A DNA stretch of 64,000 nucleotides from CAZSWS01 sp964610765 (GCA_964610765.1 CAZSWS010000004.1:1-64000); one strand, 5' to 3'; counted from the stretch's first letter, positions 1 through 9,321 are shown. Translations and numbers: made by a program. Notes: generated by a model not told the origin, from the sequence alone.

Positions 1-533
1 TCAATACGTGCAGCAATCGGTTTAATGTCGAAAGTAGCCGCATAATCAGGAGCTGTTCCTGTAATGGTTGCACCTCCATACAGCGTCACTCGGTCAACAC
101 CTTCAGTTGCGTCTGCCTGAGAAGCCACATTAGCTAATAATGCATTGATGCTTTCTAGTGCTCCACTTGTAGGTAAAGTAAGACTTGAGGGAATATTACC
201 ATATACATATACCTTATTTACAGTACCCGGTACGTTGGTAAACTTATGACCGGAAGCAAGATTGTCAGCAGTAATCGTAGCAGAACCACCAAATGGAACC
301 ACTTGTACGATTTGGTCACCACTTGAAGCAAATACCACATAGCCATCATTTAGAATAGCGGGTTTGCTGCCAATAGCCTCACCGGCAGCACGAGTTTGCA
401 TACCGCCGATTTTAATCAGCACATCTTTTGCAGGTGAATTATTATCCACTTGAGGGTCATTTTCGTTACTGCAGCTAACCATTCCTAGGGTTAATACAGC
501 AGCAAGGACTAATAAAATTTTCTTTGTCATCAT
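1..533 (-). CDS. Fimbrillin-like lipoprotein, 3' end outside window
   Basis: The complement reads from ATG at 533 (or the adjacent ATG at 530) as MMTKKILLVLAAVLTLGMVSCSNEND, a signal peptide with a lipobox ending in SC, so this is an exported lipoprotein. About 177 residues are visible and the reading frame is still open at base 1. The mature part is rich in Thr, Ser, Ala and Val, contains a TRAAGEA segment shortly after the N-terminus, and looks beta-rich. This resembles the FimA/Mfa1-like fimbrillin group of Bacteroidales, whose lipidated precursors are polymerised on the cell surface; that assignment is inferred from style, not from a diagnostic motif. It lies 35 bp downstream of a DUF3575 gene on the same strand, a pairing often seen in fimbrial loci. 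It could also be another surface lipoprotein of unknown role. Confidence 0.55.
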   Translation of the reverse strand, partial: MMTKKILLVLAAVLTLGMVSCSNENDPQVDNNSPAKDVLIKIGGMQTRAAGEAIGSKPAILNDGYVVFASSGDQIVQVVPFGGSATITADNLASGHKFTNVPGTVNKVYVYGNIPSSLTLPTSGALESINALLANVASQADATEGVDRVTLYGGATITGTAPDYAATFDIKPIAARI

Positions 534-568
534 AATTGTTTTTAATGAATAATTTAATATTGTATCAT

Positions 569-1372
569 CTATTTTTGTATCGTATAGACAATGGAGATTC
601 CTAATTTTGTGGGACCAAAGTAATGCCTGCTTTTTGAACTTAGTTTTTCTCCACAGTCCTGACACAGGTATTTGTCGTAATCCATATATGACCATCCGAG
701 TCCAATGGTACCCTCCAGACTCCAATGTTTATTCATCTTCAAGTTATACCCATAAGAAAGTCCTAAACCTCCTAAATGTCCTTGGTATCTGTTATCTCTC
801 ATGGATTGTGAGAAGAGGGAGGTTAATCCTCCTATATTATATTTTGCATAGTGCGCATGTATGCCGAAAAAGTGGCCGTCAAATGTTTCGTCTATCCAAT
901 AGCGAAACTCCGGTTGGAAGTAATAAAAACGCTGACGGCTATCATTTGAAGCACCAAAAGGCCATTTTGAATCATAGAGGCGATAGCCTCCGGCTATCTC
1001 TAAAGAGGTTTTATCTGATGTTTTAAACTCAAAACCTACTGCAAGTGTTCCCATAGCATCTAACAAAAGATTCGTTTTAACAGCCCATTCAAGTGGTTTA
1101 AACATGCTTTCTTTGCTCCGCTGACTGAAAGTAGCTGTCTGAATAGATTGAGAATCTGTACATTTAGTTAATGGGCTTAACTCATTTGATGTTTTGTCGG
1201 ATAAGTCATTTGTTTTATTTATAAAAGAATAACCCGGTTCTGCTTTATCAATTGATTGAGAGGGCTGAACTTGAGTTTGAGCTGAAATAAGCAGTGTGCA
1301 GTGTAAGCATAGCGAAATAATCACAAGCTTATGAGAAAATACTGACTGAAATGATTTTTTATGTGTTAGCAT
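569..1372 (-). CDS. DUF3575 family protein
   Basis: A 267-residue protein with an N-terminal hydrophobic stretch (residues about 10-31) that looks like a signal peptide. Residues about 95-267 match what I know of DUF3575: KPLEWAVKTNLL, then alternating strands ending in aromatic residues, GGYRLYDSKWPFG, and a C-terminal KLGISIVYTI strand. The pattern suggests a small outer-membrane beta-barrel or barrel-like fold. Members are common next to fimbrillin genes in Bacteroidales, and here the gene is directly upstream of a fimbrillin-like lipoprotein with a 35 bp gap, so the two are probably cotranscribed. Function is not established; a role in fimbrial assembly or anchoring is inference from context only. 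The opposite-strand ORF inside it is a shadow. Confidence 0.7.
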   Translation of the reverse strand: MLTHKKSFQSVFSHKLVIISLCLHCTLLISAQTQVQPSQSIDKAEPGYSFINKTNDLSDKTSNELSPLTKCTDSQSIQTATFSQRSKESMFKPLEWAVKTNLLLDAMGTLAVGFEFKTSDKTSLEIAGGYRLYDSKWPFGASNDSRQRFYYFQPEFRYWIDETFDGHFFGIHAHYAKYNIGGLTSLFSQSMRDNRYQGHLGGLGLSYGYNLKMNKHWSLEGTIGLGWSYMDYDKYLCQDCGEKLSSKSRHYFGPTKLGISIVYTIQK

Positions 1373-1888
1373 ACTTATAAGTACGTTTAATATTGGTTTT
1401 GATTAATTGTTTTTATTGTTGAAAGTTTGATAACTGTTAATTGCTTACTTTTAGAGTTATATAATATGTATATATAGCTCTAAATATGTGTAACAGCGCA
1501 AGTGTTTTTATCGAAGACAAAGAAAAAGTATAGCGTTTTATCCTTCTGTCGTGAAGTGCAAAATGACCGTGTTAATTTGCAAAAGGTGTGGTTGTCCTTA
1601 TTTTTAGCAATATCTAGTCTCTCTTAATTTGCAAAAAGTGTGTTTATTCGCAAAGCAGAACCAATTTTACATGAAATGCCCACTTATTTACATCTAATCT
1701 GATATTCGGTTTTAATTATAAATATAAGGCTACAGGATGAAGGCAGATAAAGAAAACGTATGCAAGACTTCCTTATTTTTGAATGGCTTAATCTTAGTTG
1801 AAAGTCGCATGACTAAAAAAATATTATGTATTCATTGAAACTTAGAGAAAGACAGTAGTAGAATGTATGTAAATCTGCGTATTAATGC
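1373..1888. other. Long AT-rich intergenic region with short direct repeats
   Basis: About 600 bp separates the divergent DUF3575 and M60 genes. No convincing gene was found; a 33-codon ORF starting at 1737 has no supporting features. Two near-identical 19-mers, ttaatttgcaaaaggtgtg at 1572-1590 and a one-mismatch copy at 1624-1642, lie 52 bp apart, and a shorter related element (attcgcaaag) follows the second copy. They could be regulator sites for either gene. A palindrome acttataagt sits directly before the DUF3575 start. Confidence 0.4.
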
Positions 1889-1896
1889 TATCTTTG
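1889..1896 (+). promoter_or_regulatory. Bacteroidetes-type -7 promoter element for the first M60 gene
   Basis: TATCTTTG fits the TAnnTTTG -7 consensus. It lies about 85 bp before the M60 start codon. No clear TTTG -33 box is present. Confidence 0.5.
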
Positions 1897-1982
1897 ACCC
1901 TCGTAGATGATAGATTGAGAAAACTATTCTTAAACCATAGAGTTGAAAGCCACTAAATTTTATTCACTATAACCCTTTTTTC

Positions 1983-3839
1983 ATGAAGAGACTTACAATT
2001 AGTTTTTTTGCATTATTCATACTTGTCTGTATGGTGAATGCACAAGAAAATGCAACTGCCGAAAACTTGCAAGCAGACTTGAACAAGTATAGCTCATTGT
2101 TTTCAGATCAACTTTTAACCGCCCCTTCCTCAAAAGCCAATTTGAAAAAAGCGGCAAAAATCAAGACTCCTTTGCTACGGCAAGCACTGGTTGATATGCT
2201 TGAGGGAACTTACTCCTCTGCATATCGCATTCAAACATATCGGAGCTATTTACATCCTAAGCAGTTGGCAGCATTGCTAAAGACGAGCCCTTATTCTCAG
2301 TTTGAGAATCCAACCGGTATTTATTTCAAAAAGGATGAAGAGATAGTGCTTTTTGTTGAAGATATAGACCGTAGTGATAATGAAATAAAGTTGCGTGTAA
2401 AAAACTTTGGAGAAGAAGGGGGAGACTCTAGTTATGAACTAACTCCCGGGTTAAATATTATTGTACCGACTAATAATGGTAATGGATATATCCATTATTT
2501 TACAGAGCAAAATCGCAGAGCAAAAGATGTGAAAATACATATCTTAGGTGGTTATGTGAATGGTTATTTTGATGTAACTAAGCATACCAATGCCGATTGG
2601 GTGAAGCTTTTATCAGCAGCAGAAAGTGATATTTTGGATATAATAGGCACGAGAGTTCAGTTGGCTTACAGTGTGCAGTCTCTCCAGAAGTATTGCCCCG
2701 AAGATGGTTTTCTTTTGACTTCCCTTTACGATAGTATTATATCTATTCAGCATGAGATAATGGGGCTGAATAAATATAAAAGAGTGCCTGATAACCATAT
2801 TTTTGGACGGGTGATATGGAATGGCTTTATGCATGCAGATGGTATGGGGGCTGCTTTCCATGATAATACGATGGAACATCTAGCTAATCCGGCCAATATA
2901 GGAAAACATCTTTGGGGAATAGCTCATGAGTTTGGGCATGTCAATCAGGTACGCCCATGGATGAAATGGGTGGGTACTACTGAAGTGACTAATAACATTT
3001 ATTCTGTATGGTCGCAATATCTGTTCAATCCGGAAGAACCCAAATTAGAAAGAGAAGTCTTGAAAGATTATGATGGGCGCGTTGCCGGTGGTAGAATTAC
3101 ATCTTATATGGAAAGTGCTTTTATTCATAAACAGCAATGGCTGACGCAAGCCGGACCCGACCGATGGGATCGCCATCGTCCGCGAGATTGGGGAGGAGAC
3201 CATTTTGTGAAGTTAGTTCCTCTTTGGCAATTGCAGTTGTATTATGTAAAAGCGGGTAAAGATAATGCATGGTATCAACCGGACTTTTATGCAGATATGT
3301 TTATAAGAGCTATTGATAAAGATTATTTGCCTTCTAACGATGCCGAAGCTCAGTTGAGCTTCATTAAGGCGGCATGTGATGTGACTCAAACAGACTTGAC
3401 AGCATTTTTTGAACAATCAGGTATGCTTGCTCCTATTGATTTGTGGGTCGATGATTATACCTGTGCACAGATGACTATAACCGAGGAAGATATTGCGGAA
3501 GTTAAGAAGTATGTGTCGAAATATAAAAAACAAGAAACTCCGGTGATGCATTATATTACCGCAAATAGCCTTGATTGTTATCAATATCAGTTACCGGTTA
3601 ATGGAGAGTTTGGTAAAGGGATTGTAGCGGGAGAAAATGGTTTGACTATTGACCACGCTGTCTGGAAAAATGTGGTGGCTTTTGAAACGTATCAAGGAGA
3701 TGAGTTGGTGAAAATAGCTTTTGGTGGTGCCGGCTCGAATGATAATAAGACAACGCTAGTACGTTACCCGGAGCATTCAACACGCGTCGAAGCCGTAGCA
3801 TGGGATGGTAAACGACAGTTAGTATATGGAGAAAGATAA
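1983..3839 (+). CDS. M60-like (mucin-type) zinc metallopeptidase, secreted
   Basis: 618 residues. Residues 1-20 form a signal peptide ending VNA-Q, a normal signal peptidase I site rather than a lipobox. The zinc motif is clear: GIAHEFGHVNQ with H315, E316 and H319, followed by a candidate third ligand E334 in GTTEVTNN, matching the HExxHx(8-28)E arrangement of the peptidase M60/enhancin group. An N-terminal beta-rich region precedes the catalytic domain, and about 110 residues after residue 505 look like a C-terminal beta-sandwich. Known family members cut mucin-type glycoproteins. A second M60-like gene lies at 9322-11337, and the sialidase operon follows, so host mucin is the likely target. 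It is probably transcribed alone, because it has its own -7 element and a strong terminator right after it. Confidence 0.88.
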   Translation: MKRLTISFFALFILVCMVNAQENATAENLQADLNKYSSLFSDQLLTAPSSKANLKKAAKIKTPLLRQALVDMLEGTYSSAYRIQTYRSYLHPKQLAALLKTSPYSQFENPTGIYFKKDEEIVLFVEDIDRSDNEIKLRVKNFGEEGGDSSYELTPGLNIIVPTNNGNGYIHYFTEQNRRAKDVKIHILGGYVNGYFDVTKHTNADWVKLLSAAESDILDIIGTRVQLAYSVQSLQKYCPEDGFLLTSLYDSIISIQHEIMGLNKYKRVPDNHIFGRVIWNGFMHADGMGAAFHDNTMEHLANPANIGKHLWGIAHEFGHVNQVRPWMKWVGTTEVTNNIYSVWSQYLFNPEEPKLEREVLKDYDGRVAGGRITSYMESAFIHKQQWLTQAGPDRWDRHRPRDWGGDHFVKLVPLWQLQLYYVKAGKDNAWYQPDFYADMFIRAIDKDYLPSNDAEAQLSFIKAACDVTQTDLTAFFEQSGMLAPIDLWVDDYTCAQMTITEEDIAEVKKYVSKYKKQETPVMHYITANSLDCYQYQLPVNGEFGKGIVAGENGLTIDHAVWKNVVAFETYQGDELVKIAFGGAGSNDNKTTLVRYPEHSTRVEAVAWDGKRQLVYGER

Positions 3840-3861
3840 TGAACTAAGAAATAAATAATGT

Positions 3862-3899
3862 AAAACAGCTCTTTGGAAATGCATCCAAAGAGCTGTTTT
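3862..3899. terminator. Bidirectional terminator between M60 and TldE-like genes
   Basis: aaaacagctctttgga pairs perfectly with tccaaagagctgtttt over 16 bp around a 6-nt loop, with A/T runs on both outer sides. It serves the convergent genes ending at 3839 (+) and 3927 (-). Confidence 0.9.
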
Positions 3900-3926
3900 T
3901 ACATTATAGCATTTGTGCGAGAACTG

Positions 3927-5543
3927 TTACGGTGCAGGTACTTTAAAAGGTGTTCTGAGTTTGATATTATTGTTTTTAGTCAACTCTATTTCCTCAAATA
4001 AGATACTACCCGGTGTAATAACTGTTGTGATGCTACCCGTAGGAGCTAGGTTTATAAAGCAGTTATCATCTGATGCGGCCAAAATACGTTTAAATGAACG
4101 AATTTTTAAATCAGAAAAAGCTCCTCTGATTAGTTCCTCACTTCCATCTTCAACATTCACCTTGTAAAGCCAGGTAGGGGTGGTCCCTCTCATTCTTCGA
4201 ATGATATAGGTGTAGTCAAGATCTTCCTCTTTGGCTGCTTCAATAAGTTTTTGTTTCATCTCACTTCGTGGAGTGGGTGTGTCATAGGTTAATAAGACAT
4301 TGCCCGGGAAGATATGTGCAGACCGAGTAAATAAGCTATATCTGAAATGCCCATTACTTTTTTTAATTTTCTTAGTTGGGGTTCTGCCATTCAACATGTT
4401 CCGGAGCACACCATCTTCAATCAGGTAGAATTCTTTGTCAGGAACAACTCCTTCAGCATCTATAGGGAAATATCCTTCTAGCTCTTTTCCACCATAAGTT
4501 TTAAGTCCGGAGATAGATTGAAGTGAAAGGGAACGCGAAACCAGCTTTCTGTTAAGGAAGCCTTCTGTGCCGTTTGTTCTCCTAGCTACCAGCGAGTTCC
4601 CGAATCCCAAAAAGATACTATAAACAGCTTCACCAACTGCCATATCTTCGATTAAGACAGGACCGATATATGATTCGTCAATCATTTTAGAGCCATGAAG
4701 TTTTACAAACTCTTTAGCGAACGCATTACACTTTTGAATATATTCGTCCAAGTCTGGCAGACGCTCTATAGTAGCATGTTCTATGTTGAACTGGTCTGAA
4801 AGCTGATGCCCTTCGGGTGTGATAAGGGAAACATCAAGTCTAAGTCTGAAATGCGGGTCGGGAATAGCATATTGTGTGCCCTCTGTATTATAATAGTAGA
4901 TATGTGCATTCCGAAAGTCAACAGATATATCTGAATATATCAATTCCGGATACTCCTTCATAGCTTCTGATGCTTTCTTTACATAATCTATCCAATAATT
5001 TTCATCCCATGAGATTTTTTTCTCAGGCAGGATTAAATGAGTGGGTGTAGAACTTAGATAATCAGGTAAATTCTTTTCTTCTTCAGTTTTGCTATGAACG
5101 TTAAGCTGAGCTTGCTTGTTCTCAAAGCTTTCGGCTGCGGCTTTATAGCGTCCATCCAAATCTGACCATATAGGACGTGCAAGTCCAGTCGGGTCATTCT
5201 CTAAGATAGTTCGTGAAGAATAAATCTCAGTGAAATTATCATTTTTATTATTTTGTTCAAAGCTGCCTACTAGAAGGAATGGAGAGGTGTATCGCCAATG
5301 TTCTTTCGTTTTGCTGACAAGTACTCCATTAGAGGCTCTTGTTTCAAAATAGTTTACATCATGTAAGGAATAGCTGATATAAAATGGACGTTTTAAATTT
5401 CCCATCGTAAGCTCGTTCAAGTTACGGTCAACTTCAGACTTTATGCTGTTTACTAGCTCTTGTGCTTGTTGTGAGTAGCCTATGTGGCTAATGAATAGGC
5501 AAATGAGTATAATGAAATAGCGGTATTGGTATATATTTTTCAT
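3927..5543 (-). CDS. TldE/PmbA-like protein with signal peptide
   Basis: 538 residues. An N-terminal signal peptide (YFIILICLFISHIGYSQQ, cleavage near residue 25) sends it out of the cytoplasm, unlike the cytoplasmic TldE/PmbA of Escherichia coli. The C-terminal half has the TldD/TldE fold signatures: GPVLIEDMAVGEAVYSIF, ARRTNGTEGF, and the closing segment TGSITTVITPGSILFEEIE. At the place where the partner has HEIFGH, this protein has no HExxxH motif, which is the normal difference between TldE (non-catalytic) and TldD (catalytic). The gene lies 25 bp after the TldD-like gene on the same strand, so they very likely form a heteromeric protease pair. The substrate is unknown; the neighbouring M60 and CotH genes suggest glycopeptide or modified peptide products. 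Confidence 0.82.
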   Translation of the reverse strand: MKNIYQYRYFIILICLFISHIGYSQQAQELVNSIKSEVDRNLNELTMGNLKRPFYISYSLHDVNYFETRASNGVLVSKTKEHWRYTSPFLLVGSFEQNNKNDNFTEIYSSRTILENDPTGLARPIWSDLDGRYKAAAESFENKQAQLNVHSKTEEEKNLPDYLSSTPTHLILPEKKISWDENYWIDYVKKASEAMKEYPELIYSDISVDFRNAHIYYYNTEGTQYAIPDPHFRLRLDVSLITPEGHQLSDQFNIEHATIERLPDLDEYIQKCNAFAKEFVKLHGSKMIDESYIGPVLIEDMAVGEAVYSIFLGFGNSLVARRTNGTEGFLNRKLVSRSLSLQSISGLKTYGGKELEGYFPIDAEGVVPDKEFYLIEDGVLRNMLNGRTPTKKIKKSNGHFRYSLFTRSAHIFPGNVLLTYDTPTPRSEMKQKLIEAAKEEDLDYTYIIRRMRGTTPTWLYKVNVEDGSEELIRGAFSDLKIRSFKRILAASDDNCFINLAPTGSITTVITPGSILFEEIELTKNNNIKLRTPFKVPAP

Positions 5544-5568
5544 TTTTACATTGTTTTATGTGGATATG

Positions 5569-7233
5569 TTATGGGCGTTCAAGTATGGGCTTTTTAGACT
5601 GTGATTTTCCCTGTTTTTGGGTTTCTATCATTTGAACATAAACAGCCGGAGTCACGCTAGATACAGGAACGAAACCTGATTCAGCACCACACATGCCATT
5701 AAAGACATCATACTCTTTTCCTGCTGCAGTAATTTGTGAAAACATGGATAGGGGAGTCCCAACCAAATCAACTCCTCTGACAAGTTCGTCGGGTCTTCCA
5801 TCTGTGAAAACTTTATAGACAACCAATGGGCTTAGATTAAAAGCATTCGGCATATATCTTCCTGTGGTAGTAAAACCTCCACTTACTTTTTCAAAATAGT
5901 AGCCATAAGGCTTATCAGTCTTATTTAACTGCTCAATCAACATTGCGCGTAGTTCTTCTTTGCTATGTGGTTGAGTTGTTTCTAATACCATGTTTGATTG
6001 ACGGGTGACGGCATTGCTTTGAATCATAGCACGCCCGTGTCCGTTTGAGTTAGGGAAGCCTTCAATTGGTGAGCGACTCATCAAAAATGAGTTTAGGCGT
6101 CCATTCTCAATGATGGAAACCTTCTGTCCCTTAACTCCTTCATCATCATAAATGTAATTTCCGGCAAGCTTAAACCCGTGATATTCCTTCAATTGAGGGT
6201 TATACCAGATGGAAAAGTCTTCAGGCAGGAGCACTTCTCCCACTTTCTTTTTAAAGGTTTGTGCATCTTGTTCTTTTTTCAGTCTTGAACCCTCAATACG
6301 GTGACCGAATATTTCATGAAAAAAGACACCGGTTGCAGAAGGGCTTAATATGGCAGGACCGGAATAGGTTTCTGCTGTTGGGGCAACTCGTAGTTTAGAT
6401 AATAACTCGCTCATGCGTTCTGCATCTTTGATAATTTCATCATCCGAAGGGAAATCTTTAGCGTCAAATGCGAAATAAGATTCATATAAAGGAAGATTCA
6501 TGCCATCATCTGCAATCGTTGAAGCTGAAATATTGAGCTTAAATGCCAGTTGATTTTCATAAATCTCGCTTCCATCTGTATCAACAAAATAGAATCGTTT
6601 TAGCTCCGCACTTAAATATACATTGCAACTATAGATATCTTTGTTTTTTGTAAATACAGCACTGTATTTCTTTAGTTTGTTTTCCCATTTTTTTGCGTCA
6701 AAGTGAAGATTCTTAAATTCTTTGGGCTTTTCAATATATACTTCCGGCTTTTCGTTTGAAAAATCGGGTGATTTGTCTTCTGAATCGACCTTTATAGCTA
6801 CATTGGCTTTTACATTTTCAAATTGACTGACCGCATTTTTGTACGTTTCATCTGTTTTGAACCAAAGTCGCTTTTTAATTTCATCCGAGTTCTCAATAAA
6901 CATTTTGTTTATACTGGGGAGCATGAGGTTGCTGCCTCTGGATTCTTTCAACTCATGCGTGTTGTCTAACTCAGGAGTACCCACTCGCACCACGATGTGA
7001 TAGTATTTATTATGAAATGGATTCGACTGTGTAATATTTCCAAACTGGGCAGAAATATTTACTCCTTCAGAGTCAAAGACTCTGTAGTTCATATAATAGG
7101 CTGGGGTAGACTCTTTGCTTAGAACTTCAAAGTTTCGATTAAGTTCTGTTTTTAAGATATTCAGTAGTTCTTCTTGTGCAAAAGACATTTGTACGAGAAA
7201 AAATGAAGCCAAAATTAACAAGCTTTTTTTCAT
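5569..7233 (-). CDS. TldD-like metallopeptidase with signal peptide
   Basis: 554 residues. Residues 1-19 are a clear signal peptide (MKKSLLILASFFLVQMSFA-Q). The catalytic zinc motif is FFHEIFGHRIEGSR with H306, E307 and H311, the HExxxH signature of TldD; C515 in NGMCGAESG corresponds to the third metal ligand. The family's typical EGxxGQKVSIIENGRL and SRSPIEGFPNSNGHGRA segments are also present. Cytoplasmic TldD/TldE mature ribosomal peptides and degrade unfolded peptides; this version is predicted to act in the periplasm or outside. It leads a two-gene operon with the TldE-like partner. A TACATTTG -7 element lies about 60 bp upstream. Confidence 0.88.
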   Translation of the reverse strand: MKKSLLILASFFLVQMSFAQEELLNILKTELNRNFEVLSKESTPAYYMNYRVFDSEGVNISAQFGNITQSNPFHNKYYHIVVRVGTPELDNTHELKESRGSNLMLPSINKMFIENSDEIKKRLWFKTDETYKNAVSQFENVKANVAIKVDSEDKSPDFSNEKPEVYIEKPKEFKNLHFDAKKWENKLKKYSAVFTKNKDIYSCNVYLSAELKRFYFVDTDGSEIYENQLAFKLNISASTIADDGMNLPLYESYFAFDAKDFPSDDEIIKDAERMSELLSKLRVAPTAETYSGPAILSPSATGVFFHEIFGHRIEGSRLKKEQDAQTFKKKVGEVLLPEDFSIWYNPQLKEYHGFKLAGNYIYDDEGVKGQKVSIIENGRLNSFLMSRSPIEGFPNSNGHGRAMIQSNAVTRQSNMVLETTQPHSKEELRAMLIEQLNKTDKPYGYYFEKVSGGFTTTGRYMPNAFNLSPLVVYKVFTDGRPDELVRGVDLVGTPLSMFSQITAAGKEYDVFNGMCGAESGFVPVSSVTPAVYVQMIETQKQGKSQSKKPILERP

Positions 7234-7293
7234 GTGAAGACTTTTTTAATTACACGTGTATATACTTTTCGTTATTGTTAAGTAATGAAAGAA

Positions 7294-7301
7294 CAAATGT
7301 A
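7294..7301 (-). promoter_or_regulatory. -7 promoter element for the tldD/tldE-like pair
   Basis: On the minus strand this reads TACATTTG (TAnnTTTG). A TTTG candidate -33 box lies 23 bp further upstream, slightly longer than usual. Confidence 0.5.
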
Positions 7302-7410
7302 TTATTTTCCTGAGAACTTCCTAGCAAATAAAGCATTGAAGATAAATTAACAACTTTCAGTGTTTTTCTTATAAAAAAACTAAAACCGATGTTTTGTACT
7401 TGAACTTCTT

Positions 7411-7418
7411 TATCTTTG
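7411..7418 (+). promoter_or_regulatory. -7 promoter element for the CotH-type gene
   Basis: TATCTTTG matches TAnnTTTG, about 83 bp before the start codon. A TTTG at 7393-7396 is only 14 bp upstream, so the -33 box is uncertain. Confidence 0.45.
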
Positions 7419-7501
7419 AACTTCTTTGCATTCTGTTCGAATGCTATAAGACAGTATATTCGAGTTTGTTAAGTAAGTGATTTTTTATAACCTTTTGTAC
7501 C

Positions 7502-9286
7502 ATGAAAAAAACATCTCTATTCTTTTTTCTTCCTCTATTAAGTTTATTATTCATTACTTGCAGTGATAAGGATGAGGTTGAAGACTTATTTCTGATTCCT
7601 GATGTGCAATCTATTGTGTTAGAATCATCAGATGCACAAGAAAAAGAAATTCCATTAAAAACTAATTTAAGTCTTATTGATATTGACGTACCTGTAAAGG
7701 ATCAAGAATGGTGTAGTGCTAAAGTTGTAGGTGATTTGCTCAAAGTGTCTATCACTCAGAATCCTTCTTATGAAAAAGAACGGACTACAATTATAACTTT
7801 GTCAGCTCAAGGGATAACTCCGCAAAAGATTCCTGTTATTCAACCTGCCAGGCGTGCTCCCGGTTCAGGGCGTATTACTTCTTTTATTGTTCCAGCTGAA
7901 CTCAATGGGCTGAAAACAAATTTGGTGGGCATAATCAGTCAGAGTGACCGTATTATTACACTTTCTTCATCCCAATGGATTGAAAATGTAAAAACGCTCA
8001 AAGTGAGGTTTCAGGCTTCCGGTAAGGTATATGTAGATGATGTTGAGCAGGTAAGTGAAGTTACCCCTAATTCGTTTATGGGTGATTTGGTATATACGGT
8101 TAAGGGTGAAGATGGCTTTGCTGTTACCTATGACGTAAAGACGGTTGGACCAATGTTCACAGGATTACCTGTGATAAGCGTTGATATTGAAGGTGGAAAG
8201 GAAGTGGTTGAAAAGAAAACAAAACTGCTTGCTACTCTCTTTTTGACGAATCCGGATGATGGTTCTTTTGATATGAGCGAAGTAGATATGTGGATTCGAG
8301 GTCGAGGAAATTCAACTTGGGGTATGCCTAAAAAGCCCTATCGCATAGATTTTCCAAATAAAACTTCTGTTTTTGGTCTGCCCAAAGCCAAAAAATGGGT
8401 TTTGCTAGCTAATTATCAAGATCCGACATTATTAATGAATGATGTAGCTTTTGAACTGGGACGTCGTTTTGGCTTGCAGTATACACATTCTTCTATTCAT
8501 GTCGAACTGTTTGTGAATGGAACGTATCGAGGCAATTATCAGTTGACTGAGCAAAAAGAGATTGGAGAAGGGCGGGTAGATGTAGATGAAAAGGAGGGTT
8601 TCCTGGTGGAAATGGATTCGTACTATGATGAGGACTATAAGTTTAAGTCTGCACACTTAGATCTGCCGGTAATGGTGGGTGGTCCTGACTTGGGTAGTGA
8701 GGCTGATATGGAATATATCAGGACAGCAATCCAAGGATTGGAAGATGCATTGTTTGAAGCAGACTTTCCTAACACAAGCTATGAGAAACATACAGACGTA
8801 GCCTCCTTGATTAATTTTATGTTGGTTAATGAAGTGACTAGAAATCAGGAATTACACCATCCTAAAAGTACCTATTGTTATAAAGATGCTCATACGAAAA
8901 TCATGTGGGGACCACTTTGGGATTTTGACTGGGGCTTTGGATATAATGAGTCTAATACCTATTTCGTGAAATCAGACTTGATATTTTACAAAGGACATAG
9001 AGATGATAGACCCGGAGCAAAGTTCTTTAATCGCTTTATGGAAGTACCGGAGTTTCGTGCTCAGTACAAAGCAAGATGGAAAGAAATTAGACCTCAAGTA
9101 GTAGATGTTGTTAACTATATTGATAAAATGGCTGCAAAGTTGAACAAATCACAAGTGGAAAACTTCAAACTATCTCAGGCAAATCCTAATACAAAAAATA
9201 AATCTTACCAGCTTTTGATAACAGATATGAAAAATTGGATCAATAGTCGTATTCAATTTCTTGACAGAGAGTTTGAAAAGTTTTAG
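7502..9286 (+). CDS. CotH-type kinase family lipoprotein with BACON-like N-terminus
   Basis: 594 residues. The signal peptide ends in LFITC-S, a lipobox, so the protein is a lipoprotein. Residues about 33-115 look like a BACON domain (beta-sandwich, often glycan or mucin binding). Residues about 120-220 form a second beta-rich module. Residues about 225-590 are CotH: WIRGRGNSTWG, KKPYRIDF, KKWVLLANYQD, LMNDVAFELGRRFG, YRGNYQLTEQ and the acidic motif WGPLWDFDWGFGY. Spore-coat CotH is an atypical protein kinase; for Bacteroidales homologues the substrate is unknown. It is followed 35 bp later by a second M60-like peptidase lipoprotein, so the two probably share a transcript and work at the same surface site. 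A role in modifying secreted or host glycoproteins is inference. Confidence 0.82.
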   Translation: MKKTSLFFFLPLLSLLFITCSDKDEVEDLFLIPDVQSIVLESSDAQEKEIPLKTNLSLIDIDVPVKDQEWCSAKVVGDLLKVSITQNPSYEKERTTIITLSAQGITPQKIPVIQPARRAPGSGRITSFIVPAELNGLKTNLVGIISQSDRIITLSSSQWIENVKTLKVRFQASGKVYVDDVEQVSEVTPNSFMGDLVYTVKGEDGFAVTYDVKTVGPMFTGLPVISVDIEGGKEVVEKKTKLLATLFLTNPDDGSFDMSEVDMWIRGRGNSTWGMPKKPYRIDFPNKTSVFGLPKAKKWVLLANYQDPTLLMNDVAFELGRRFGLQYTHSSIHVELFVNGTYRGNYQLTEQKEIGEGRVDVDEKEGFLVEMDSYYDEDYKFKSAHLDLPVMVGGPDLGSEADMEYIRTAIQGLEDALFEADFPNTSYEKHTDVASLINFMLVNEVTRNQELHHPKSTYCYKDAHTKIMWGPLWDFDWGFGYNESNTYFVKSDLIFYKGHRDDRPGAKFFNRFMEVPEFRAQYKARWKEIRPQVVDVVNYIDKMAAKLNKSQVENFKLSQANPNTKNKSYQLLITDMKNWINSRIQFLDREFEKF

Positions 9287-9321
9287 CTTTGTCCCTTTAA
9301 ATACAATAAATATATTTGGAA

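Noticed and set aside
607..1026. 139-codon plus-strand ORF
   Set aside because: Antisense to the DUF3575 gene, with no recognisable protein features.
1737..1838. 33-codon ORF in the long intergenic region
   Set aside because: No promoter core close upstream and an unremarkable composition; the M60 promoter core lies downstream of it.
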